A stretch of DNA of 64,000 nucleotides. Origin: Burkholderia oklahomensis C6786. Its GTDB lineage: Bacteria; Pseudomonadota; Gammaproteobacteria; Burkholderiales; Burkholderiaceae. Below are positions 1-9,334 of this stretch, in pieces. Below the pieces are notes generated by a model. The model did not search any database, was not told the DNA's origin, and saw nothing but the letters and a program-made list of their open reading frames with translations. The translations under genes were made by a program, and so were the position numbers. Each line of letters opens with the position of its first letter. Within the stretch, counting starts at the first letter, position 1. The stretch is taken from the NCBI RefSeq assembly GCF_000959365.1, contig NZ_CP009555.1:3906001-3970000 (forward strand), given 5' to 3'.

Positions 1-1699
1 GCGACACGGACGGCGCGGGCTTGTGCGCCGCTGCCGCCACGCTCGGCGCACCGGACGACGCGGCAGGCCGGATCGGCGCGGCGACGCTCGCCGCCTTGTG
101 CGCGACGCCGGACGCCGGCCGCATCGGCGCGTGCGAGGCGACGTCGCGCGCGCCGCCGTCGTCGACCCGGAACACCGAGACGGTCGTGCGCAGCCGCGCC
201 GCCTGCTCGTCGAGCGATTGCGCGGCCGCCGCGGCCTCTTCGACGAGCGCCGCGTTCTGCTGCGTGACCTCGTCCATCTGCGACACCGCGCGCGACACCT
301 GGTCGATCCCGCTGCTCTGCTCCTCCGACGCGGCCGCGATCTCGCCCATGATGTCGGTCACGCGCCGCACCGCGCCGATCACTTCGCTCATCGTGCGGCC
401 CGCCTCGTCGACGAGCGTCGAACCCGTGCGCACGCGCTCGACCGACGTGTCGATCAGCTCCTTGATCTCCTTCGCGGCCGACGACGAGCGCTGCGCGAGG
501 CTGCGCACCTCGCCCGCGACGACCGCGAAGCCGCGCCCTTCCTCGCCCGCGCGCGCCGCCTCGACGGCCGCATTCAGCGCGAGGATGTTGGTCTGGAACG
601 CGATTCCCTCGATGATCGAGATGATGTCGGCGATCTTCGCGGAGCTCTGGTTGATGTCGCCCATCGTGCCGACCACCTGGCCGACGACGGCGTTGCCCTT
701 GTTCGCGATCTCCGACGCGCTCGCGGCGAGCGCGCTCGCCTGCCGCGCGCTGTCCGCGTTGCGCCGCACCGTGCCCGTCAGCTCCTCCATGCTCGACGCC
801 GTCTCTTCGAGCGCCGCCGCCTGCTCCTCGGTCCGCGAGGACAGGTCGATGTTGCCCGCGGCGATCTGCTTGGCCGCCGTCGCGATCGATTCGCCGCCGG
901 CGCGCACCGAGCGCACCGTGTCCGCGAGGCTCGTCTGCATCTTCGCGAGCCCTTCGAGCAGAAGCCCCATCTCGTCGCGCCGCTCGACGACGATCGAACG
1001 ACGCAGTTCACCCGCCGCGATCGCGTCGAAATGGCCGAGCGCGTCGGCGAGCGGCCGCGCGATCGCCGCGCGCAGGCTCAGGAAGCAGTAGAACGCGATC
1101 GCGAGGCCGGCCAGGAGCGACACGATGCTCGCGATCCGGCTCGCCGCATATACGCTTTGCGCATCGTTGAAATTGATGCTCGCCTGCTTGAGCTGGAACG
1201 TGCGCAGCGTCTCGCCCGCGACCGCGAAGTCGTTGAAGACCGTCTGCATCCGTTTCGCGGCGGCGAGAATCTTGTCGTGGTCATTCGCGTTGACGAGGTC
1301 GACGAATGCGTCGAGCTCGCGCTGCAGCACCTGCCGTTTCGCCGCGACGTCCTGTGCGAGGCGATCCTCTTCCGCGCTGCGCGGCAGGTCGAGGTATTTC
1401 TTCCACCACGAATCGGAAATCCCGCGCATCTGGCGCGCGCGCTCGATCGTCGGCGTCGCGTCGGGCGTGCCCGCGAGCATCGCCGCGCGATCGAGCACGA
1501 GCCGCTCGCGCGCGGCGAACAGCTCGGCGTTCGCGACGTCGATCGCGCTCGGCATCTGGTTCGAGAAGGTCTCGTAATTGGCGTCGTTGGCCCGGCTCAT
1601 TCCGAACAGGCCGAGCGCGCCGACGACGCACAGCAGAACGGAAAGGAGCGCCATCGTGACGGCGAGGCGCGTCCTGATCGTGAGGTTCTTCAGCAGCAT
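1..1699 (-). CDS. Methyl-accepting chemotaxis protein (3' end beyond window)
   Basis: Transmembrane chemoreceptor that signals to CheA/CheW. About 566 residues are visible. A short basic N-terminus is followed by a membrane segment at about residues 12-33, a periplasmic region of about 150 residues resembling a four-helix-bundle sensor, a second membrane segment at about 188-210, a HAMP region, and a long coiled-coil signalling domain. The signalling tip contains the conserved stretch AFQTNILALNAAVEAARAGE, followed by GRGFAVVAGEVRSLA. The ATG at 1699 is preceded by AGGAAG. The C-terminus runs off the left edge and is low-complexity and Ala/Pro-rich where visible, so a CheR-tethering pentapeptide cannot be assessed. 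The ligand is unknown. Confidence 0.95.
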   Translation of the reverse strand, partial: MLLKNLTIRTRLAVTMALLSVLLCVVGALGLFGMSRANDANYETFSNQMPSAIDVANAELFAARERLVLDRAAMLAGTPDATPTIERARQMRGISDSWWKKYLDLPRSAEEDRLAQDVAAKRQVLQRELDAFVDLVNANDHDKILAAAKRMQTVFNDFAVAGETLRTFQLKQASINFNDAQSVYAASRIASIVSLLAGLAIAFYCFLSLRAAIARPLADALGHFDAIAAGELRRSIVVERRDEMGLLLEGLAKMQTSLADTVRSVRAGGESIATAAKQIAAGNIDLSSRTEEQAAALEETASSMEELTGTVRRNADSARQASALAASASEIANKGNAVVGQVVGTMGDINQSSAKIADIISIIEGIAFQTNILALNAAVEAARAGEEGRGFAVVAGEVRSLAQRSSSAAKEIKELIDTSVERVRTGSTLVDEAGRTMSEVIGAVRRVTDIMGEIAAASEEQSSGIDQVSRAVSQMDEVTQQNAALVEEAAAAAQSLDEQAARLRTTVSVFRVDDGGARDVASHAPMRPASGVAHKAASVAAPIRPAASSGAPSVAAAAHKPAPSVS

Positions 1700-1851
1700 G
1701 GTTCTTCCTGTAACGCATCGTGAAGACGACGGGGCCGCCCGACGCAGCCCGCGGCAGCGAAACGTTTGCTCCGCCTGGCTTGGTTTACGGCGCTCGACAG
1801 GAAGTCTTGATCCGCGCAGCAATCGATCTGAAGGAAATCTTGTTCGCCACG

Positions 1852-1899
1852 CGCACCGGCTCGATATTTTCTTTCTTTTTACTTACGAGCGCCGGTGCG
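1852..1899. repeat. Inverted repeat after the rbs operon
   Basis: CGCACCGGC at 1852-1860 pairs perfectly with GCCGGTGCG at 1891-1899. TCG/CGA next to the arms can extend the pairing. The loop is rich in T on the plus strand. It lies between the end of rbsK and the start of the chemoreceptor gene, so it may end or protect the ribose transcript. The loop is long for a classical terminator. Confidence 0.5.
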
Positions 1900-1911
1900 G
1901 CGTGGCCTGCG

Positions 1912-2886
1912 TCATGCCCGGTCCGGCACGAACGCGTCGAGCTCGGCGAGCGTCGGAATCGACGGCTGCGCGCCCGCGCGCGTGACCGACAGCGCCGCCG
2001 CGCGCTGCGCGAACAGGATCGCGTCGTGCGGCGCGGCGCCCGCGGCGAGCCGCGCGGCGAAGCCGCCGATGAACGTGTCGCCCGCCGCCGTCGTGTCGAC
2101 GGGGGTGACGCGCGGCGCCGGATAGTGGCGCGCCGCGCCGTCGGCCGTCAGCGCGACCGCGCCCTGCCCGCCGAGCGTGACGATCACATTGCGCGCGCCC
2201 GCCGCCGCGAGCGCACGCGCGGCCGCCTCGGCGCTCGCCGGATCGCGCACCGGCAGCCCGGTCAGCGCGGCGGCTTCGACTTCGTTCGGGATCAGGTAAT
2301 CGACGAGCGGCAGCCAGCCGGCGGGCAGCGGACGGGAGGCGGGCGCCGGATTCAGCACGACCGTCTTGCCGAGCCGGCGGCCGGCGGCAAGCGCCGCACG
2401 GACCGCATCCTCGGGCGTCTCCAGCTGGCAGATCAGCACGTCCGCGGCCGCGAGCGCCGCCTCATGCCCGGCGATCGAGTCGGGCGTCACTTCGCCATTG
2501 CTGCCCGCGACGATCACGATCGCGTTCTGGCTCGCATCGTCGACGACGATGAGCGCGACGCCCGTCGTCGCCGTCGCGCTGACCGACAGCGCGCCGCAAT
2601 CGATCCCTTCGGCGACGAGCCCCGCGCGCAGCGCGGCGCCGTGCTCGTCGGCGCCGACGCGCCCGAGCATCGCGACCTGCGCGCCGAGCCGCGCGGCCGC
2701 GACCGCCTGGTTGCCGCCCTTGCCGCCCGCCGCCTGCGCGAACGAGCGGCCGGCGAGCGTCTCGCCCGGCTGCGGCAGCCGCGGCGAGCGCACGACGAGA
2801 TCCACGTTGAGACTGCCGACGACCATCACCCTGCCGCCGCGTGCAGGCGCGGCGCGTTCCGCCGCACGTTCGGGCGCCGCCGTCAT
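1912..2886 (-). CDS. rbsK: Ribokinase
   Basis: Phosphorylates D-ribose to ribose 5-phosphate with ATP in the cytoplasm. It is a PfkB-family kinase of 324 residues (E. coli RbsK has 309). The N-terminal sugar-binding signature VVGSLNVDLVVRSPRLPQPG and the GGKGGNQAVAAARLG motif are visible. The C-terminal PfkB signature VDTTAAGDTFIGGFAARLA carries the catalytic Asp in the GAGD-like AAGD. The start at 2886 overlaps the rbsR stop as ATGA, implying translational coupling. An internal ATG at 2826 would give a shorter protein closer to the usual length. This is the last gene of the ribose operon. Confidence 0.93.
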   Translation of the reverse strand: MTAAPERAAERAAPARGGRVMVVGSLNVDLVVRSPRLPQPGETLAGRSFAQAAGGKGGNQAVAAARLGAQVAMLGRVGADEHGAALRAGLVAEGIDCGALSVSATATTGVALIVVDDASQNAIVIVAGSNGEVTPDSIAGHEAALAAADVLICQLETPEDAVRAALAAGRRLGKTVVLNPAPASRPLPAGWLPLVDYLIPNEVEAAALTGLPVRDPASAEAAARALAAAGARNVIVTLGGQGAVALTADGAARHYPAPRVTPVDTTAAGDTFIGGFAARLAAGAAPHDAILFAQRAAALSVTRAGAQPSIPTLAELDAFVPDRA

Positions 2887-3914
2887 CCGCGATACCCGGC
2901 GTCGGCCGGCTCCACGTAGACGGTCGTCGATTCGCGCAGCACGAGGCGCGGCGACACGACGCGCCGGCGCTGCGGCGCGCCCGACGCGCCGCAGCCGATC
3001 CGCTCGATCAGCGTCTGCGCGGCCATTTCGCCCAATGCGCGCACCGACTGGCCGACCGTCGACAGCGCCGGGTACGTGTAGCGCGACAGCTCGATGTCGT
3101 CGAAGCCGATGATCGAGCAGTCGGCCGGCACGCGGATCCCGCGCTCGGCGGCCGCGCGCAGCGCGCCGAGCCCCATCAGGTCGTTGCCCGCGAAGATCGC
3201 GCTCGGACGCACGGTGTCGAAGAGGCGCACGGCCGCGTGATAGCCGCCGATGCACGAAAAATCGCTTTCGGCGATCGCGCCCGGCACGATGTCGATGCCG
3301 CGCTCGGCCATCGCGCGAATGAAGCCGTGCACGCGCATCGCGCTCACCGCGGTCGACACGGCGCCCGTGATGCAGCCGATCTTCGCGTGGCCGAGCTCGA
3401 GCAGATGCCGCGTCGCGAGATACGCGCCGCGCTCGTGGTCGATCTGCACGAGATCCGCGGCGAGCCCCTCGATGTTCCGGTCGACCACGACGAGCGGCTC
3501 GCGCGTGTCGGCGAGCGTCTGCGCGAGCACCGCGTCGTCGCCCGCCGACGCGATGATGAGCCCGTCGATGCGCTTTTCCTGCAGCACGCGCAGGTAGTTG
3601 CGCTGCTTTTCCGGATCGTCGTCCGAGTTGCACAGGAACACGCAGTAGCCGGACAGCGCGCATTGATCCTCGATGCCGCGCGCGAGCTCGGCGAAATACG
3701 GGTTCGTGCTGTTCGGCACCACGAGGCCGATGGTGGCCGTCGAGCGCGCCTTCAGCGAGCGCGCGACGGCCGACGGCACGTAGTTGAGCTCGCGGATCGC
3801 CCGCTCGACCTTGGCCCGCACGTCGGCCGACACGGGCCGCGAATTGTTGACCACGTGCGACACCGTCGTAAACGACACGCCGGCGATGGCCGCCACATCC
3901 TTGATCGTCGCCAT
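2883..3914 (-). CDS. rbsR: LacI-family ribose operon repressor
   Basis: 343 residues. The N-terminal LacI helix-turn-helix (MATIKDVAAIAGVSFTTVSHVVNN) carries the hinge motif AVARSLKARST, and the rest is a periplasmic-binding-protein-like effector domain. It is expected to bind the palindrome upstream of rbsB and to be released by ribose. It sits inside the operon it should control, 28 bases after rbsC, and overlaps rbsK by four bases. The function is assigned from family plus operon context, not from a unique sequence mark. Confidence 0.9.
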   Translation of the reverse strand: MATIKDVAAIAGVSFTTVSHVVNNSRPVSADVRAKVERAIRELNYVPSAVARSLKARSTATIGLVVPNSTNPYFAELARGIEDQCALSGYCVFLCNSDDDPEKQRNYLRVLQEKRIDGLIIASAGDDAVLAQTLADTREPLVVVDRNIEGLAADLVQIDHERGAYLATRHLLELGHAKIGCITGAVSTAVSAMRVHGFIRAMAERGIDIVPGAIAESDFSCIGGYHAAVRLFDTVRPSAIFAGNDLMGLGALRAAAERGIRVPADCSIIGFDDIELSRYTYPALSTVGQSVRALGEMAAQTLIERIGCGASGAPQRRRVVSPRLVLRESTTVYVEPADAGYRG

Positions 3915-3942
3915 TCCGTTTCTCTCTGGTTCGTTGTTCTTG

Positions 3943-4956
3943 CTATCCCCGCGCGCGCCGGCTGCGATACGTGTCGAGCACGACGGCCACGACGATCACG
4001 GCGCCGGTGATGATGCGCTTGGTCGGCTCGTTCGCGCCGATCTGCGCGAGCCCCGCCGCGAGCACCGAGATGATCAACACGCCGAAGAACGTGCTGACGA
4101 CCGAGCCGCGACCGCCCATCAGGCTCGTGCCGCCGATCACGACGGCCGCGATCACCTGCAGCTCGAGGCCCGCGCCCGCGTTCGGATCGGCGGCTTCGAG
4201 CCGGGAGATCTGGAACAGCGCGGCGAGCCCCGCAAGCGCGCCCATCAGCGCGAAAACGATGATTTTATACGGGCGCGGGTTAACCCCGGCCAGTCGCACC
4301 GCTTCCTCGTTCGTGCCGATACCGACGAGATAGCGGCCGAACACCGTGCGCGCGAGCACGAATTGCGCGACGACCATCACCGCGACCGCGATCAGGAACG
4401 CGGGCGAGATGCCGAGCGCGATCGGATTCGACAGGAAGTCGAATGCGTCGCCGATGTACGCGGTGCGCGAATTCGTCAGTTGGTACGCGACGCCGCGCGC
4501 CGCCTCCAGCACGCCGAGCGACACGATGAACGACGGGATCCGCCAGCCGACCGTGACGGCGCCCGTCAGCGTGCCCGTCGCGGCGGCCGCCGCGACGCCG
4601 ACGAGCGCGGCGGCGAGCGGCGGCCACTGCCAGCGCAGCGCGGCGACGCTCACGACCGACGCCGCGAGCGCGAGCACGGAGCCGACCGACAGGTCGATCC
4701 CCGCGATGATGAGGACGAAGGTCATGCCGACCGACAGCACGACGAGATCGGGAATCTGGTTCGCGATCGTGCTGAACGTGTCGTACGTCAGGAAGTGCGA
4801 GCTGAGCGTCGAGAAAAGCGCGATCAGCGCAAGGAGCGCGAGCGCGAGTCCGACGTAGTTCGACAGGCCGAGCCGCACGCCGGCCCGCTTCGTCGCGACG
4901 GCGGCCGCCTGCCCGGACGGGGCATTGGCGTTTCGGTCGATGGATCGGTCGTTCAT
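3943..4956 (-). CDS. rbsC: Ribose ABC transporter permease
   Basis: Inner-membrane permease of the ribose importer, 337 residues, with about 8-10 hydrophobic segments typical of the BPD_transp_2 family. The family motif GTNEEAVRLAGVNPRPYKI, which contacts the ATPase, is visible, as is GGTSLMGGRGSVVSTFFGVL near the C-terminus. The ATG at 4956 is chosen because AGGA lies about ten bases upstream and because homologous sequence begins after a short polar N-terminus. It follows rbsA by 82 bases and partners RbsA and RbsB. Confidence 0.95.
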   Translation of the reverse strand: MNDRSIDRNANAPSGQAAAVATKRAGVRLGLSNYVGLALALLALIALFSTLSSHFLTYDTFSTIANQIPDLVVLSVGMTFVLIIAGIDLSVGSVLALAASVVSVAALRWQWPPLAAALVGVAAAAATGTLTGAVTVGWRIPSFIVSLGVLEAARGVAYQLTNSRTAYIGDAFDFLSNPIALGISPAFLIAVAVMVVAQFVLARTVFGRYLVGIGTNEEAVRLAGVNPRPYKIIVFALMGALAGLAALFQISRLEAADPNAGAGLELQVIAAVVIGGTSLMGGRGSVVSTFFGVLIISVLAAGLAQIGANEPTKRIITGAVIVVAVVLDTYRSRRARG

Positions 4957-5038
4957 CGTGGAAGTCCTGTGTGTTGCTGTCTCGGTGGATTGAGTGGCGC
5001 GTCGGGCGCGAGCCGGGTTCGCCGCGCCGGGCTCCCGG

Positions 5039-6610
5039 TCACGCGGCGGGCCGGCTGTCGTCGAGCGGATGCGATGCCGCGTCGCGGCGCGCGTAGCCGG
5101 CGAAGGCCGCGGCGAGAAGCGCATCCTGCGTCCACGCGCCGCGCGCGAATACGGCGTCCATGCGCCCCGCCGACATCACGCCGATCCGGTCGCAGATCAG
5201 CATCAGCTCGCGCAGGTCGCTCGACACGACGACGATCGCGCGGCCTTCGCGCGCGAGCGCGTCGAGGAGCGCGTAGATGTCGAACTTCGCGCCGACGTCG
5301 ATCCCGCGGGTCGGCTCGTCGAACAGCAGCACGCCCATGTCGCGCCCGAGCCAGCGTCCGATCGCAACCTTCTGCTGGTTGCCGCCCGACAGTTCCGACA
5401 CCGCCTGCGCCGGGCCGCGCGCGCGGATCCGCAGTGCGTCGATCTGCCGCGCCGCGAGCGCGTTTTCGCGCTGCGCGTCGACGATCCCGCCGCGCGCGAC
5501 GCGCGTGAGCTGCCCGAGCGACAGGTTCGCCGCGATCGACTGCGGCAGCAGCAGCCCTTCGCCCTTGCGGTCTTCGCTCACGAGCGCGATTCCGTGACGC
5601 ACCGCGTCGGCGGGCGAGCGGATCGCGGCGGGCCGCGGCGGATCGCCGATCGACACGGCGCCGTCATCGGCCGCATCCGCGCCGTAGATGAGCCGCAAGA
5701 GTTCGGTGCGTCCGGCGCCGATCAGCCCGGAAATGCCGAAGATCTCGCCCGCGCGCACGTCGAACGACACGTCGCGCACCGCGTCGCCGCGCGACAGGCG
5801 CTCGACCCTCAGGCGCGGCGCGCCCGGCGTGCGCGCGCCGTGCACCGCCTGCTCGGCGATCTCGCGCCCGGCCATCAGCGCGACGAGCCGCTCGGTCGGC
5901 TGCGCGTCGATCCCGTCGACGTGCACGAGCCGGCCGTCGCGCAGCACGGCGACCCGCTCCGCGACCCGCGCGAGCTCCTCGAGCCGGTGCGAGATGTAGA
6001 CGAGCGCGACGCCTTCGGCCTTCAGCCGCGCGATCTGATCGAACAGCAGCTCGACTTCGCGCGCGGTCAGCATCGCGGTCGGCTCGTCGAGGATCAGCAC
6101 GCGGCAGTCGCCCGCGAGACTGCGCGCGATCTCGACCATCTGCTGATGGCCGATCCCGAGCGCGCCGACGGGCGTGTCCGGATCGAGCGCGTCGAGCCCG
6201 ACGCGCGCCATCGCCGCGCGCGCGTCGTCGGCGAGCCGCCGGCGGTCGATCACGCCGAACCGGTGCGGCAAGCGGTCGAGAAACAGGTTTTCGGCGACGG
6301 TGAGCGTCGGGACGAGGTTGAGCTCCTGCATCACCATCCGCACGCCGAGCGCCTCCGCGTGCGCGCGGCTGCGAGGCGCATACGGCGCGCCCGCGAGCCG
6401 CATCGCGCCGGCCGTCGGCGCGACGAGCCCGGCGACGATCTTCGACAGCGTGCTCTTGCCCGCGCCGTTCTCGCCCGTCAGCGCGAGCGCCTCGCCCGGA
6501 TGCAGCGACAGCGACACGTCGGCGAGCACGGGCTCGGCATATGTCTTGCCGATGCCGGTCACGACGAGCGTCGGCGCGTTATGCGTCGAATCTGGGTCGG
6601 TCGAATCCAT
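5039..6610 (-). CDS. rbsA: Ribose ABC transporter ATP-binding protein (double NBD)
   Basis: 523-residue tandem ATPase of the ribose/xylose importer class. The first half has the Walker A GENGAGKST, a Walker B ending in LILDEPTAML and a degenerate signature. The second half has the modified P-loop GLIGAGRTEL, the signature SELSGGNQQKVAIGRWL and LLFDEPTRGIDVG. The length and the two-domain layout match the RbsA/XylG family. The start at 6610 has AGGA upstream. A 140-base gap with a strong stem-loop separates it from rbsB. Confidence 0.96.
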   Translation of the reverse strand: MDSTDPDSTHNAPTLVVTGIGKTYAEPVLADVSLSLHPGEALALTGENGAGKSTLSKIVAGLVAPTAGAMRLAGAPYAPRSRAHAEALGVRMVMQELNLVPTLTVAENLFLDRLPHRFGVIDRRRLADDARAAMARVGLDALDPDTPVGALGIGHQQMVEIARSLAGDCRVLILDEPTAMLTAREVELLFDQIARLKAEGVALVYISHRLEELARVAERVAVLRDGRLVHVDGIDAQPTERLVALMAGREIAEQAVHGARTPGAPRLRVERLSRGDAVRDVSFDVRAGEIFGISGLIGAGRTELLRLIYGADAADDGAVSIGDPPRPAAIRSPADAVRHGIALVSEDRKGEGLLLPQSIAANLSLGQLTRVARGGIVDAQRENALAARQIDALRIRARGPAQAVSELSGGNQQKVAIGRWLGRDMGVLLFDEPTRGIDVGAKFDIYALLDALAREGRAIVVVSSDLRELMLICDRIGVMSAGRMDAVFARGAWTQDALLAAAFAGYARRDAASHPLDDSRPAA

Positions 6611-6664
6611 CGCGGTCCTGAAGAAATGCGGTTCACGCGATCCGCGCAGCCGCGCGGACGAGGA

Positions 6665-6712
6665 CGCGAGGCGGCCTGGGTCACGCTCCGACGTGATAAC
6701 GGCCGCCTCGCG
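6665..6712 (-). promoter_or_regulatory. Compound stem-loop between rbsB and rbsA
   Basis: CGCGAGGCGGCC (6665-6676) pairs perfectly with GGCCGCCTCGCG (6701-6712). Inside the 24-base loop, TCACG (6681-6685) pairs with CGTGA (6692-6696). The result is a long hairpin with one symmetric 4x4 internal loop. There is no U-run, so it is more likely an mRNA-stabilising or partial processing element that favours rbsB message than a full terminator. Confidence 0.7.
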
Positions 6713-6750
6713 GCGATCTTGAGCGGCGCGCCGGGCGCCGCCGCGCCGGG

Positions 6751-7713
6751 TTACGGCTTCGTCACGAGATCGACCGGGGTCGCGACGACGCCCGTCATGT
6801 CGGCCTGCTTGCGGTGCTCGGCGAGCGCCTTCAGCGCGGTGTCGATGCCGAACACGGCCTGCTTCGCCGCGTACTGGTCGGCGGTCGCGAGCACGCGGCC
6901 GTCCTTCAGCATCGGCTTGATCGCGTTGATGTTGTCGTAGCCGACGACGTACACCTTGCCCTGGCGGCCCGCCGCGCGCACCGCGGACACGGCGCCGATC
7001 GCCATGTTGTCGTTGCCGCACAGGAGCGCCTTCAGGTTCGGATATTCGTTGAGCATCGCGGACGCGACCGCATTGCCCTTGTCGATCCCCCATTCGCCCG
7101 ACTGGACCGACACGACCTTCGCGCCGGCCGCCTTCATCGCGTCCTGGAAGCCCGCGGTGCGCTGCTGCGCGTTGGTCGTCGTCGGCACGCCCTCGACGAT
7201 GCCGACCGCATCGCCCGCCTTCAGCCGCTTCGCGAGATAGTCGCCGACCATCCGCGCGCCCTTGCGGTTGTCCGGGCCGACGAACGGCACTTTCAGGTTC
7301 TTCGACTTGAGCACGTCCGGATCGAGCCGGTTGTCGATGTTGACGACGATGATCCCCGCGTCGACGGCCTTTTTCACGACGGGCACGAGCGCCTTCGAAT
7401 CGGCGGGCGCGAGCACGATCGCGTCGACCTTGGACACGATCATCTGCTCGACGATGCGGATCTGGCTCGCGGTGTCGGTTTCATCCTTGATGCCGTTCGT
7501 GACGAGATCGAACTGGCTCGCGTTGTGTTTCTGATACTCCTTCGCGCCGTTTTCCATCGTGAGGAAGAACTCGTTCGCGAGCGACTTCATCACGAGGGCG
7601 ACCTTCGGCTTGTGCGCGGTCTCGGCCCGTGCGACCGAGAACGGCCCGGCAGCGGCGACGGCGACGCAAACGGCCGCGGCGACTAGCACGCGGCGGCGGA
7701 GGCTGACATCCAT
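6751..7713 (-). CDS. rbsB: Ribose-binding periplasmic protein
   Basis: High-affinity substrate-binding protein of the ribose importer, 320 residues. The Sec signal peptide has basic N-terminal residues (LRRR), a hydrophobic Ala/Val core and a predicted cleavage after VARA near residue 30. The mature part is a type I periplasmic binding fold, with ALVMKSLANEFFLTMENGA at its start and GNDNMAIGAVSAVRAAG in the C-terminal lobe. AGGAGAG upstream of the ATG at 7713 supports the start. It is the first gene of rbsBACRK; no rbsD is present. Confidence 0.95.
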   Translation of the reverse strand: MDVSLRRRVLVAAAVCVAVAAAGPFSVARAETAHKPKVALVMKSLANEFFLTMENGAKEYQKHNASQFDLVTNGIKDETDTASQIRIVEQMIVSKVDAIVLAPADSKALVPVVKKAVDAGIIVVNIDNRLDPDVLKSKNLKVPFVGPDNRKGARMVGDYLAKRLKAGDAVGIVEGVPTTTNAQQRTAGFQDAMKAAGAKVVSVQSGEWGIDKGNAVASAMLNEYPNLKALLCGNDNMAIGAVSAVRAAGRQGKVYVVGYDNINAIKPMLKDGRVLATADQYAAKQAVFGIDTALKALAEHRKQADMTGVVATPVDLVTKP

Positions 7714-8337
7714 GCGACTCTCCTGGCAGTGGTTGTTGTCCCGGGCGGACCGAGTGTCGTTTTGACGACGAGCAAACGTTTGCGCAAACCAAATCGACTT
7801 GGGCGTTTCGAACCTCTGCGCCACGAAGGGAATACGTCGGAAGAGACTGCCTGCGTCCGGTTGGCCGCGCAAACTGCGCATCCCGGTCCTTTTTCTTCAT
7901 ATCGGGAGCGCCTATCGTCAGCTTTTTCTTCGTATTACGCAACGCCGATTCGGGCGTTTAAGGGTTTGTTCGGAGAACGTGCGGAAAGGAAAACGACAGG
8001 CGGCGCGGCGGCGGCGGCCATGCGAAGGACCGGCCGCGGCGCGGCGGCGGCGGGAATCGGCGCACCGAACGGACGGGGTTGCGATGGCGGCTCGATGACG
8101 GCATCCGGCCAACCGTCCGGCAACGGCGAAGCGTTCGACTTGACGCCGGCCCCGGGCGCGCGGCCGGGGCCGAAGCCAAGGACGCCGATCCGGCGGCGCG
8201 CGATCGACGCATCGCGGCATCGAGGCCGGGAAATCAGAAAATCGGGCGGCACAGCGCGACGGCTTCGCACGGCAGCCGAATCGCCGCCGCGCATTCCGCC
8301 GCCGCAACCGCCTCGAACCGCTCGCGCTCGCCCGGAC
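7714..8337. other. Intergenic region, no supported gene
   Basis: Apart from the operator and presumed rbs promoter near 7770-7830, the stretch up to the end of the CysB-type gene has only overlapping open frames of arginine- and proline-rich composition. None has a ribosome binding site or recognisable motif. Confidence 0.6.
7772..7783. promoter_or_regulatory. LacI-type operator, probable RbsR site
   Basis: GCAAACGTTTGC is a perfect 12-base palindrome about 60 bases upstream of the rbsB start. It has the central CG step typical of LacI/PurR/RbsR operators. The only LacI-family gene nearby is rbsR in the same operon, so autoregulation of the ribose operon is the natural reading. Confidence 0.8.
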
Positions 8338-9264
8338 TCAGGCCGCTTCCCGCAATTGCCCGGCGATCTCGCCTTCGGACAGATGCGGCGCGAACATCTC
8401 GATCAGCCGGTATGCGTACGCGCGCAGGAACGCGCCGCGGCGCAACCCGACGCGCGTCGTGCTCGCCTCGAACAGGTGCTGCGTGTCGAGCGCGACGAGC
8501 CCCGTGTCGCGCTGCGCGTCGTACGCCATCGCGGCGACGACGCCGATCCCCATCCCGAGCTCGACGTAGGTCTTGATCACGTCCGCGTCGATCGCCGTCA
8601 ACACGACGTCCGGCACCGCGCCCGCGTTCGCGAACGCCTGGTCGATGTGCGAGCGGCCGGTGAAATCCTGGTCGTACGTGATGATCGGATACTCGGCGAT
8701 GTCGTCGAGCGTCACCTTCTCGCGGCCGACGAGCGGATGCCCCTTCGGCACGACGACGACGTGGTGCCACGAATAGCACGGGAACGTGACGATGTCCGGA
8801 TAGCGGTCGAGCGCCTCGGTCGAGATGCCGATGTCCGCCTCGCCGCTCAGGATCATCTGCGCGATCTGCTGCGGGCTGCCCTGGCGCAGCGCGAGATGCA
8901 CCTTCGGATAAACGTCGGTGAACTGGCGGATCACCTTCGGCAGCGCGTAGCGCGCCTGCGTGTGGGTCGTCGCGACGACGAGGTGGCCGCTGTCCTGGTC
9001 CGCATACTGGCGCGCGACGCGGCGCAGATTCTCCGCGTCGAGCAGCATCCGCTCGATCAGCTGATGGACGGCCTTGCCCGGCTCCGTGAGGCCCGTGAGG
9101 CGCTTGCCGCGGCGAATGAAGATGTCGACGCCGAGCTCGTCCTCCAGATCCTTGATCTGCTTCGAAACCCCCGACTGCGACGTATACAGCACGTTCGCGA
9201 CTTCCGTCAGGTTCATGTTCTGCCGCACGGCCTCGCGCACGAAGCGCAACTGTTGAAAGTTCAT
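8338..9264 (-). CDS. cysB: CysB-type LysR transcriptional regulator
   Basis: 308 residues. The LysR N-terminal helix-turn-helix is seen in MNLTEVANVLYTSQSGVSKQ, with the family mark GVSKQIKDLEDELGVDIFIRRG. The effector domain matches CysB/Cbl proteins, with TTHTQARYALPKVI near residue 100 and GVGVVAAMAYD-like sequence late. Such proteins activate sulfate and sulfonate genes and sense O-acetylserine or sulfate/APS. The ATG at 9264 follows GAGAGG. It is the last gene after sbp-cysT-cysW-cysA. It could be the Cbl/SsuR paralogue rather than CysB itself. Confidence 0.88.
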   Translation of the reverse strand: MNFQQLRFVREAVRQNMNLTEVANVLYTSQSGVSKQIKDLEDELGVDIFIRRGKRLTGLTEPGKAVHQLIERMLLDAENLRRVARQYADQDSGHLVVATTHTQARYALPKVIRQFTDVYPKVHLALRQGSPQQIAQMILSGEADIGISTEALDRYPDIVTFPCYSWHHVVVVPKGHPLVGREKVTLDDIAEYPIITYDQDFTGRSHIDQAFANAGAVPDVVLTAIDADVIKTYVELGMGIGVVAAMAYDAQRDTGLVALDTQHLFEASTTRVGLRRGAFLRAYAYRLIEMFAPHLSEGEIAGQLREAA

Positions 9265-9334
9265 GGGTAGCCTCTCAGGCGATGTCTTTGTTGGTTTGAA
9301 ATCGATCGTCCGCAATCGATCCGCGCGCGGGCGC

